A DNA stretch of 64,000 bases from CAMTWZ01 sp041749075. GTDB lineage: Bacteria > Bacteroidota > Rhodothermia > Balneolales > HLUCCA01. The number at the start of each line of letters is the position of its first letter. Position 1 is the first letter of the stretch. The notes below the pieces were generated by a model. It was not told the DNA's origin. It saw nothing but the letters and a program-made list of their open reading frames with translations, and did not search any database. The DNA is taken from the NCBI GenBank assembly GCA_041749075.1, contig JBGTBY010000025.1, forward strand, positions 62,001 to 126,000, written 5' to 3'. The translations under genes and the position numbers were made by a program. This document shows, piece after piece, positions 16,135 through 24,600 of the stretch.

Positions 16135-16202
16135 CCGGACGCCGACATCCTCAAAGACCTCGATCATTACAAAAAATTGCTGTCGAAGAAAGGTGGTTGA
16201 TG
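16135..16202 (+). repeat. Right 68-bp direct repeat (copy of ppk2 3' end)
   Basis: Identical to 10719-10786. The copy includes the terminal 20 codons of ppk2 with its stop and supplies the ATG (16200) of the antiporter gene. Bases on either side differ from the left copy (A versus T before, T versus G after), so the match is exactly 68 bases. Confidence 0.95.
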
Positions 16203-17414
16203 GATCCGTACAACTACTATCTCTTGGCAGTCGGGATCATCACGTTGTTGGCCGCTGTCGTTCCGAATGTGTTTCAAAAGAAACACCTGCCGCCACCGAT
16301 TCTATACCTTGCGATCGGCATCGTCATCGCCTTGGCAGGAGGCGAGTTTACCGACTTCGACGTGATGCGTCACTCCAACTTCATCATGCGGCTGTCGGAA
16401 TTTGTCGTGATCGTCTCCTTGACCAATGCGGGATTGAAGATCAAGATGCCGTTTTCATGGCCCACGTGGAGATATTCGTTCCGACTCTTGGTGATCACCA
16501 TGCCGATTACGATCATCGGCACCGCATACGCGGGTTGGTGGGTTCTCGGAATGGCTCCAGCGTCGGCCGTGCTGTTGGGTGCGATCCTTTCGCCCACTGA
16601 TCCTGTTCTTGCGTCCGAAATCCAGACGAGCCGGCCAAGTGAGAATGACGTGTCGAAGATCCGCCTGGGTCTGACCTCCGAAGCCGGACTCAATGATGGT
16701 CTGGCATTCCCATTCACCTATTTCGCCATCTTTCTCGCAACCAAAGGCCTTGATTACAGCGAATGGATCGGCAACTGGTTTCTTGTCGAGGTGCTCTACA
16801 AAGTGGCTGCAGGCGCATTCATCGGATGGATTGTCGGGTGGTTGTTATTCAAACTGATCTTCAGCATCACATCGATTACCGATCATGCGAGCATCAGCCG
16901 TGGAATCCTATCGTTCGCGCTGATCCTCCTGCCCTATGCATTGTCGGAACTGTTGGGCGGCTATGGATTCATCTCGGTTTTTATCGCAGCCTGTGTCTTC
17001 GGCAACAACAAAACCAAGGTGAAACACATGGACAACCTCCATGATTTCACCGAAGAAATCGAACGCATCATTGTTGCGTTCCTGTTCATTGTCATCGGCG
17101 TATACGTTAGTGTCGCCATCGATGACCTGTTGGTTTTCTCGACCATCGCCACAGCCTTGATCGTGCTACTGGTGATCCGACCGTTGAGCGGATGGGTGGC
17201 TTTGCTCCGAACCGATTTGTCCTCGTTTCAGACGTTCGCCTTATCCTTCTATGGCATCCGAGGCGTTGGTTCGATCTACTATCTGATGTTCGCTTTGCAA
17301 GAAACGTCCTTCCCGAATTCCTATGAACTCATACAAGTGACCACAGTCGTCATCGTGTTATCCGTGCTCATCCATGGACTCTCAGCGGCGGCAATGCATA
17401 AAAAATTGAATTGA
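16200..17414 (+). CDS. Cation:proton antiporter (CPA1/NhaP type)
   Basis: A polytopic inner-membrane protein of 404 aa with about a dozen hydrophobic helices. The CPA1 signatures are GAILSPTDPVLASEI (unwound helix 4) and LTSEAGLNDGLAFPF (ND motif of helix 5). It exchanges Na+ or K+ for protons to control pH and salt. The ATG at 16200 overlaps the stop of the duplicated ppk2 end (TGATG), showing that the gene was ancestrally coupled to ppk2. It is followed immediately by a dispersed repeat. Confidence 0.93.
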   Translation: MDPYNYYLLAVGIITLLAAVVPNVFQKKHLPPPILYLAIGIVIALAGGEFTDFDVMRHSNFIMRLSEFVVIVSLTNAGLKIKMPFSWPTWRYSFRLLVITMPITIIGTAYAGWWVLGMAPASAVLLGAILSPTDPVLASEIQTSRPSENDVSKIRLGLTSEAGLNDGLAFPFTYFAIFLATKGLDYSEWIGNWFLVEVLYKVAAGAFIGWIVGWLLFKLIFSITSITDHASISRGILSFALILLPYALSELLGGYGFISVFIAACVFGNNKTKVKHMDNLHDFTEEIERIIVAFLFIVIGVYVSVAIDDLLVFSTIATALIVLLVIRPLSGWVALLRTDLSSFQTFALSFYGIRGVGSIYYLMFALQETSFPNSYELIQVTTVVIVLSVLIHGLSAAAMHKKLN

Positions 17415-17421
17415 TTATAAT

Positions 17422-17569
17422 CGGTAGACCGTAGACGGGAAAAGCGCGAAGTGCGATGCGCGAAGCAAGAGGGGGCTTTAATATCTTTGGGAGGCGTGTC
17501 TAAGTCACCCCTCCTTGCGAACCCGAGTGAAACGAGGGGACGGAGGGAGGGGCAGGGGGTGGGTCCGCA
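17422..17569. repeat. Right copy of the bracketing repeat plus GTCACCCCTCC element
   Basis: 17422-17514 repeats 9792-9882 in the same orientation (GGTAGACCGTAGACGGG, AAGCGCGAAGTGCG, GGGCTTTAATATCTT, CTAAGTCACCCCTCC). It continues into the GGACGGAGGGAGGGG half of the hairpin element up to about 17569. It lies 7 bases after the antiporter stop. Confidence 0.85.
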
Positions 17570-17641
17570 CGAAACGAAGTGATATCTCGACATTCTGCTA
17601 AGCCCCTCCATATCATCCTGAAATTCATTAGTATTGCGGAT

Positions 17642-18199
17642 ATGAGCCCGAAAAACCAAGTATCTAAGTCCAAAGTCACCCCTCCTTGCGAGCCGAAGCG
17701 AAGCGAGGATCGGAGGGAGGGGCCGGGGGTGGGTTATTTCGCCTTCCTCCGTGGCATCAATGTCGGCGGGCATCACACGGTGCCGATGGCAGTGTTGCGC
17801 GAGGAAATGACGGCGATGGGGTTCGGGTCGGTGCGGACTCTCCTGAATTCCGGAAATGTGATCTTCGATTCGAACAGCGATGATCCGGATTCGCTCGAAA
17901 CCCAAATCGAAGCGCAGTTGGCAGCCAAATTCGGGTTTTCGATTCCGGTGATGATCCGCACGGCCGCATCCATGGGCGAACTGGTGGAATCGGATCCCTT
18001 TTCCCTCATCCTGAGCGAAGCGAAGGACCCCAACATTCGATTGTATGTCACCCTCACTCGATCGGGCGATATGATTCCGAGTATGGTCGATCTGCGCGAC
18101 TCGCGAACCACCAAAGCCATGGACGAGCTCGAACGCCGTTTCGGGAAGGACCTTACGACAAGGAATTGGAATACGATTGTGAAGATGGTGGGGAAGTAG
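17642..18199 (+). CDS. DUF1697 protein with repeat-derived N-terminus
   Basis: From YFAFLRGINVGGHHTVPM onward the protein matches DUF1697, including FGSVRTLLNSGNVIFDS and the C-terminal TTRNWNTIVKMV. Members normally start within a few residues of the LRGINVGG motif. Here the stretch before it is translated from the dispersed GTCACCCCTCC element (17672-17735), giving KVTPPCEPKRSEDRREGPG. The original start codon has been replaced; ATG 17642 allows an in-frame chimeric start, but the product may not be made or folded. The function of DUF1697 is unknown. Confidence 0.8.
   Translation: MSPKNQVSKSKVTPPCEPKRSEDRREGPGVGYFAFLRGINVGGHHTVPMAVLREEMTAMGFGSVRTLLNSGNVIFDSNSDDPDSLETQIEAQLAAKFGFSIPVMIRTAASMGELVESDPFSLILSEAKDPNIRLYVTLTRSGDMIPSMVDLRDSRTTKAMDELERRFGKDLTTRNWNTIVKMVGK
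17672..17735. repeat. GTCACCCCTCC hairpin element inside the DUF1697 reading frame
   Basis: AAAGTCACCCCTCCTTGCGA (17672 on) to GGAGGGAGGGGCCGGGGGTG; almost identical to the copy at 7731-7793. It is 64 bases long in the gene's 5' end and is read through in frame. Confidence 0.85.
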
Positions 18200-18279
18200 G
18201 CCGTGGGTCGTAGGCCGTAGACCGCTGCTTTCAATGATTTATAGGGAGTTTATGCAGTTATAAGAGATTTGCATAAACT
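18200..18279. repeat. GGTCGTAGGCCGTAGACC repeat followed by a perfect inverted repeat
   Basis: 18200-18229 is another copy of the GTAGGCCGTAGACCG array. AGTTTATGCA (18247-18256) and TGCATAAACT (18270-18279) then form a perfect ten-base inverted repeat with a 13-base spacer, the kind of site bound by a dimeric regulator or recombinase. A gene remnant starts 19 bases later. Confidence 0.6.
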
Positions 18280-18297
18280 GGGCATAAATTGTTATAA

Positions 18298-18435
18298 ATG
18301 GATCGAAGTGTGACATCACTAGGTCCTGTAAGGACATCGTTAATCAACAAAGGCATGATTTACAGTCCACTTCATGGAGATACAGCCTTTACTGTTCCAC
18401 TTTTTGACGAATTCATGAAACGGGCGATGCCCTAA
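18298..18435 (+). pseudogene. C-terminal remnant of an AAA-type ATPase
   Basis: A 45-codon frame reads MDRSVTSLGPVRTSLINKG and ends SPLHGDTAFTVPLFDEFMKR-AMP. The phrase GDTAFTVPLFDEFMKR is the C-terminus I associate with the roughly 380-aa archaeal-type ATPase superfamily common in Bacteroidota. All Walker motifs are absent, so this is a 3' fragment left by deletion. It lies between dispersed repeats and the next hydrolase gene. Confidence 0.7.
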
Positions 18436-18448
18436 AATTATCGACAGC

Positions 18449-19282
18449 ATGTCAACCAAGATCATCCATACCGGCAAAGGCACCATCGAATTCAGCATGA
18501 TTGGAAAGGGGTTACCCATCCTTTTTTTTCATGGGGGTCATAGTAGTTCCAACGAAACTCTGTTCCATAAGGGATTTGACCCCAACCGTTTTTGCTTGAT
18601 CACTCCGTCAAGACCTGGTTATGCGAACACGCCGCTTGCCAACAATGGGTCGCCGAAGCAAACGGCAGAATTGTTTAGGTCGATGATGGATGAACTGAAA
18701 CTGACATCCGCTATCGTGATTGGAATATCGGCTGGCGGACTGAGTGCGATTGAATTCGCATCGAATTTTCCTGACCGAGTGGAAAAACTTGTGTTGATAT
18801 CGGCTGTCACAAAAAAATGGATGACGGATGCCGATAAAACCTACATCAAAGCTAAAAAGCTCTTCTCGCCGACAATGGAAGGCTTCAGCTGGGGCTTATT
18901 CCGCTTTTTTTATTCCATCTTTCCTAAGATGATGGCCAAGACCATGTTTGAAGAACTTTCGACATACCGGCCAATTGATTTCACAAAAGAAGATGTCGAC
19001 GAGCTTTTTGACATGATCAAACTGCAGCGGTCCTATGATGGGTTTATGATCGACTTGGATCAAATGATTGATCCGAATGTGATTCTTGGGATCACTTGTC
19101 CGACGTTGATCTTACATAGTTCGAATGACAAATCCGTCGACATTGTACACGCGAGACATGCTCATTCGTCCATCCGCCACTCCATCTTAAACACGTACAA
19201 TACTAAGTGGGGGCATTTGCTGTGGCTCGGTCAAGAAAGTCATCTCCCAATCAATGACACGTTGGACTTTATTGATTCATAA
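18449..19282 (+). CDS. Alpha/beta hydrolase
   Basis: The 277-aa protein has the fold's ordered motifs: oxyanion HG in LPILFFHGGHSSS, nucleophile elbow VIGISAGGLSA (Ser about residue 91), an acid in the LILHSSNDKSVD loop, and the catalytic His in KWGHLLWLG. It has no signal peptide. The substrate cannot be predicted. It starts 13 bases after the ATPase remnant, so its original upstream neighbour has been deleted. Confidence 0.88.
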   Translation: MSTKIIHTGKGTIEFSMIGKGLPILFFHGGHSSSNETLFHKGFDPNRFCLITPSRPGYANTPLANNGSPKQTAELFRSMMDELKLTSAIVIGISAGGLSAIEFASNFPDRVEKLVLISAVTKKWMTDADKTYIKAKKLFSPTMEGFSWGLFRFFYSIFPKMMAKTMFEELSTYRPIDFTKEDVDELFDMIKLQRSYDGFMIDLDQMIDPNVILGITCPTLILHSSNDKSVDIVHARHAHSSIRHSILNTYNTKWGHLLWLGQESHLPINDTLDFIDS

Positions 19283-19407
19283 AAATAGACAATGCGGTAG
19301 CGGATGAGGCGCCCAATGGAATCCACGAAGGAAGATGTGGAGTTGAAGGGTAAACGCTTTGGGGTTACATTGGTGGACGCTTAGTCGCCCAAAATCAACC
19401 TTTCGCC

Positions 19408-21618
19408 GTGAACAGCTTCACCAAATCGTCGCTCACACTTCTTTTGTTCATGTGTTTGAGCATGCCAGCGTTCGCTCAACAATCGATATCCATCCCTAAC
19501 GTCAGCGGTGACATCCGTCTGGATGGACTCATTGATGAGGCCGTTTGGACGCAGGCCACTCGGTTTCAATTGGTGATGCACACCCCTCAGAACAATGTGG
19601 CACCTACCGAACCGACCACCGCCTACATGATGTATGATGAGCGGTATTTGTATGTGGCCGGGCAAATGAGCGATAGCGAAGCCGGTAAGATTCAATCCCC
19701 CACAAAGAAACGGGATGACATCGGACTTCAAAACGATTGGTTCGGTTTTTTTCTGGACTCGTTCAACGACAAAGAAAATGCGCTCGGCTTCATGACCACC
19801 CCTTCGGGACTCCGAACCGATTACCAAATTTTCAATGACGCTCAGGGTGGTTTTCCAATCAATGTGGACTGGAATACGTTTTGGGATGTCGCCGTCGATC
19901 AGAATGATGAGGGCTGGACCGTTGAAATGAGGATTCCCATATCCAGTCTGCGATTTCAGGATGTGAATGGCAAGGTGACCATGGGCTTGACGTACTTTCG
20001 AATCGTGCCCAGAAAATCGGAATGGAGCACGTATCCCAACATTTCAAATCAATGGGGCTTTTGGAGCCTGTTCAAACCCTCCCAATATGTCGAAATCACA
20101 TTTGATGACCTGAACAGCAAAAAACCTGTGTACATCGCCCCCTATTTGTTGGGCGGCATCACACAAAAACATGTTCTGAACGATGCTGGAACTAGGTATA
20201 CACTGGAGAACACCACCAAACTGGAACCCGGGTTGGATGTGAAATTCGGTCTCACCAGCAATTTGACGGCCGACATCACCATCAACACCGATTTCGCGCA
20301 GGTGGAAGCCGACAACCAGCAGGTGAACCTGACCCGATTCTCCTTGTTTTTTCCGGAAAAACGACTCTTTTTTCTGGAGCGGTCGAGTACCTTCGATTTC
20401 GGGTTCGGTGAACAGGACAGGCTGTTCTACAGTCGGCGCATCGGCATTCAAAACGGGGATCCCACACGAATTTACGGGGGTGCGAGGGTGGTTGGCAGAG
20501 CCGGATCCTGGGATCTTGGCATCCTGTCGATGCAGACCGATGTGCTGGGAACCAATGGAAGCCAAAACAACAGCGTCGTTCGGTTGCGGCGGCAGATCAT
20601 CAACGAAAACACGAATGTCGGTGGCATGCTCACATCCCGCCTTGGTTCGGATGGATCGCAAAACATCGCGTACGGTGTGGATGGCGTGTTCAAGCTGTAC
20701 AAACAGAATTATCTGACCACCGCTTTGGCGCAGTCAACCAATGATGTGGATGGAATGTCGCTTCTTTCAACGGACCCAACGCGATTTCGGATCAATCTTG
20801 AGAACCGGGATTACGCGGGGTTCAACTACAATTTGGACTACTCTTACTCGGGAGAGAGGTACGATCCTGGACTCGGATTTCAGAACCGATCCAATTTCAA
20901 ACAATTCGGAAATAGTGTGGGAGTTGGCTGGATTCCCAAACAGCATGCGTTCATCAATCGCCATCAATTGCGGATGTCGGGTGTCGCCGTGATCAACAAT
21001 GCGACAAACCGAATGGAATCGGTGGAAATCGGTCCTGCCTACAGTCTGTCCACTCGAAAAACAGAATCCTTGGAGATCGACGCGAAGGTGTACTATGAAG
21101 ACATCCCTACGTCATTTTCATTGGGGAATAATGTGACCGTACCTGCTGGGACGTATGAGTTCGTCGGCTCCAACTTCTCCTACGAAACATCCGGATCGAA
21201 ACTTTACGGAGTGACGGTGAACGGGTACACGGGTTCTTTTTTTGATGGATTCCGGCACACCGTTGGCTTGTCGCCTCGATGGAATGTCAACTCGAGCCTG
21301 AGCATGTCCGGGCTCTTTCAAGTTAATTATATCACATTTCCGGATCGAGACGAACGGATGACCGCAACCGTGGCACGTCTGCGGATGCTGTACATGTTCA
21401 ACACGAAATTCTCCGTCTCCGCTTTCACCCAATACAACAGCCTTGCAAACGGCATCGTCTCGAATCTCAGAATCCGGTACAACCCGCGCGAAGGCAACGA
21501 TCTGTACATTGTGTTCAATGAAGCCACCCACACCGATCGAGAACGCCTCGATCCGATGTTGCCCATGATGAACAATCGGACCGTGCTTGTGAAATACACA
21601 TACACGTTCACCAATTAA
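19408..21618 (+). CDS. DUF5916 outer-membrane protein with CBM9-like N-terminal domain
   Basis: A signal peptide (SSLTLLLFMCLSMPAFAQQ, cleaved about residue 24) is followed by a carbohydrate-binding family 9-like beta domain (about 30-230: DGLIDEAVWTQA, YMMYDERYLYVAGQMSD). A DUF5916 region follows (about 240-736) rich in alternating beta strands, with TNLTADITINTDFAQVEADN and FFPEKRLFFLERS, and ending in an aromatic strand as outer-membrane barrels do. The start codon appears to be GTG at 19408. The gene lies directly upstream of a large sensor kinase (11-base gap), suggesting co-expression. The substrate is unknown. Confidence 0.88.
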   Translation: MNSFTKSSLTLLLFMCLSMPAFAQQSISIPNVSGDIRLDGLIDEAVWTQATRFQLVMHTPQNNVAPTEPTTAYMMYDERYLYVAGQMSDSEAGKIQSPTKKRDDIGLQNDWFGFFLDSFNDKENALGFMTTPSGLRTDYQIFNDAQGGFPINVDWNTFWDVAVDQNDEGWTVEMRIPISSLRFQDVNGKVTMGLTYFRIVPRKSEWSTYPNISNQWGFWSLFKPSQYVEITFDDLNSKKPVYIAPYLLGGITQKHVLNDAGTRYTLENTTKLEPGLDVKFGLTSNLTADITINTDFAQVEADNQQVNLTRFSLFFPEKRLFFLERSSTFDFGFGEQDRLFYSRRIGIQNGDPTRIYGGARVVGRAGSWDLGILSMQTDVLGTNGSQNNSVVRLRRQIINENTNVGGMLTSRLGSDGSQNIAYGVDGVFKLYKQNYLTTALAQSTNDVDGMSLLSTDPTRFRINLENRDYAGFNYNLDYSYSGERYDPGLGFQNRSNFKQFGNSVGVGWIPKQHAFINRHQLRMSGVAVINNATNRMESVEIGPAYSLSTRKTESLEIDAKVYYEDIPTSFSLGNNVTVPAGTYEFVGSNFSYETSGSKLYGVTVNGYTGSFFDGFRHTVGLSPRWNVNSSLSMSGLFQVNYITFPDRDERMTATVARLRMLYMFNTKFSVSAFTQYNSLANGIVSNLRIRYNPREGNDLYIVFNEATHTDRERLDPMLPMMNNRTVLVKYTYTFTN

Positions 21619-21628
21619 CCGGCGAATT

Positions 21629-24600
21629 ATGAAATTATGTATAACGACGGTTATGCTGTTGACTTGCATGCCACTCGCCGCACAGCAGATGAGTGCTCAA
21701 GACAGGCAGAATTTCAATCCCCGGTTTGAGGTATTTAATCTTCCCGGTGAAATTTTGGGGAACAGTGTACAGGGAATGGTGCAGGATCATTCAGGTTTCC
21801 TCTGGTTTGCCACGCAAGGAGGATTGTTTCGCTACGATGGTCAAAACTTTGTCAGTTACCGATACGATAGCAATAATCCGAATTCGTTGTCAGCCGATTA
21901 CATCGAGTCCATCTTTCTTGATTCCAAAGACGTTCTCTGGCTCACTCATTGGCAATCCGGAGCGTTGACTACTTTCGATATCGCACGGGGGGTTTTCACA
22001 CGATACCAGCATGATCCGGATAACCCCGAATCCCTTGGCGGCAATGTATTAAGTACGGTTGCGGAAGACCATCAGGGGTTCATCTGGATTGGAGGGGAGC
22101 TCGGGCTCAACCGGTACGATCCCAAAACCGGAACGTTTAAACGGTTTCAACATGATCCTGAACAGCCAAACTCGCTTTCTTACAACCGAGTGAGGGCGCT
22201 TTATGTCGACAAAGCGGGAACACTGTGGGTCGGAACCGGATTCCCATGGGACACCAATTCCAATCAAGGCGGATTAAACAGATATCATCCTGAAGATGAA
22301 TCATTTACGCGCTATCTGCACAATCCCGAGGATTCAAGCACTCTACATAACAACAAAGTCAGGTCGATCTTGGAAGACAGTCAGGGCAATTTCTGGGTTG
22401 GTACAGCTGGAGACGGCTTACACCTGATGGACAGGGAAAAGGGCACATTCAAACAGCTGACCAACGACCCTTCAGACCCCAATAAATTATCAGGTCCATG
22501 GCAGCCCGGGCCCACACCGGCTCTTACTGATACCTCCACTCATATTTCTTCCATTTTCGAGGACGATGAAGGCAGAATCTGGATATCCGCTTTCCCCGGC
22601 GGACTAACATTGTTTGATCCAGTTACAGGAATCTCTAGGAAATTTAATGAGGGTAGCGGTACAGACGAACTCAACACCGACTTCATTTGGCATTCATATC
22701 AGACACGTGACGGAACCCTTTGGATTACATCGGGTGGCGAAGGCCGAACCGTTTTCAAAGTCAAACAGGAAGAAGATCTGTTTCCATTTTTCACCCTCCC
22801 ATTAAGTGAGGATGAATTCAGACAATCTTCGAACGGGATTATAAAAGACAAGTTGGGCAATATCTGGATAGCACGTGGCGCATTTCTCGAACACATAGAT
22901 CGTCGTTCCGGTAAGAGAACCGTCATTGCACTTGGTCATACTCAACATCCGGTTACATTCATTTACGGTATCACACTGGACAGGGATGGGAATCTTTGGG
23001 TTGGAACGGATAGAGGACAATTTCGTGGGGATCCCGAAACGTCTGATTTTCAGTTATTTAAATTGCCAGGGGTTTCAGATGAAATCCAACAAACGTTTTG
23101 GAAGCCTTTTTTACATTCCAGTTCCGGTCATTTCTGGTTTGGCAGCTGGGATTATGGCTTATTTCGTTACAACCCTATAACAGACGAGGTTGTGACCTAT
23201 GCGCGAGATCCCAAAGACCCAAACAGCCTCAGCGGAAATTTAATCGGGTCCATTTACGAGGATGAGATGGGGAATATCTGGGTAGGCGGTGGGTTGCCCT
23301 TTGGCGACATCTTGTTGAACCCGTTGTTTTTAGATCGAATGAACCCACAAACGAACAAGTTTGAACGATTCTTCGAGGTAAACAAGCAGCTTGGCATGGT
23401 CTCGGATATCACTGAAGACAATGATGGCAACATTTGGTTCAGAGACTTTACCCATGGCTTCAAAAAGTTCAATCCCACCACAGGTAGTAGCAAATCATTC
23501 ACTCCATATAACAGTCTTTTGTCTTCCGGTTTTATCCTCTCCTTGGTAAAATCAGACGACGGAACGCTATGGCTCAGCGACCAGCATTCGATCATTGAGT
23601 TTGACCCAAAAACTGAAATCATGTCTGTTTTCAATCAGAAAAGAGGCATCCGAAATGCATATGACCATTTCAATAGCGGATCTATTGCGGACGACGGGGA
23701 ACTCTTTTTCAGCCGGAAAGGCGGGTATCATGCCTTTTACCCAGATCGGATTTTACAACAAAGAAATATCCGGTTACCGGATATCCGTATCACTGGCTTC
23801 CAGCTGCTAGGCGACCTGAATCCATCAGCATCTTATGACTTATTTGACAAGCCTATCTGGCAAACGTCAGCAATCCGATTGGCACACGACCAGAATTTAT
23901 TTTCGATATCCGTTGCCTGTTTCGATTTCTATGACGCCTCATCCAATCAGTTGCAGTTTATGCTCGAGGGTTACGACAGGACTTGGCGGAGTGATGTCCG
24001 GGATGGCGAAACCTCTCCCTACATTAATGTCCCACCTGGAGACTATACATTCAGAGTTCGGGGGGCCAACAGTTTTGGAGTGTGGAATATGGATGGTGCC
24101 AGTATGAGGATCACCATTCTGCCGCCATGGTGGAAAAGCTGGTGGGCATATGCCTTTTATTTGATGATGTTCATTGCGGGAGTTGTGGCCGTCGACCGGG
24201 TTCAGCGCAGAAGAGTGCAGCAAATAGAGCGCGAACGATCCAGAGAAAAAGAACTAGAGCATGCCAAGGAAATTGAAAAAGCGTACCGAAATCTGGAAGT
24301 GGCTCATAAAAACGTAGAGGCCGCCCAAAGTCAGCTCATCCAGCAAGAAAAACTTGCATCCCTCGGACAGCTCACCGCCGGCATCGCCCATGAGATCAAG
24401 AATCCGCTCAATTTCGTGAACAATTTCGCCTCAGTGAGCCTCGAAATGGTTATTGAGGCAAAAGAAGAGATGGATCGCATTTCTTCAACATTCAACCTTC
24501 AACCTTCAACATTAAACGAGTCCCTGACCGACATCGAGCTCAATCTTAAAAAGATCCACGAACACGGCACCCGCGCCGATGGCATCGTGAAATCCATGCT

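Noticed and set aside
15739..16167. Longer 142-aa form of the minus-strand gene at the island end
   Set aside because: Its first residues are translated from the antisense of the 68-bp repeat; the ATG at 16071 gives a natural start.
16135..16202. 68-bp repeat considered as a tRNA-type attachment site
   Set aside because: It is the coding end of ppk2, not a tRNA gene, and no integrase lies in the island.
19316..19384. Very short ORF before the DUF5916 gene
   Set aside because: Only about 22 codons, no similarity, and it ends 24 bases before the signal-peptide gene.
24484..24513. TTCAAC arrays considered as a CRISPR array
   Set aside because: Units are six to seven bases with no spacers and occur in coding frame; there are no cas genes.
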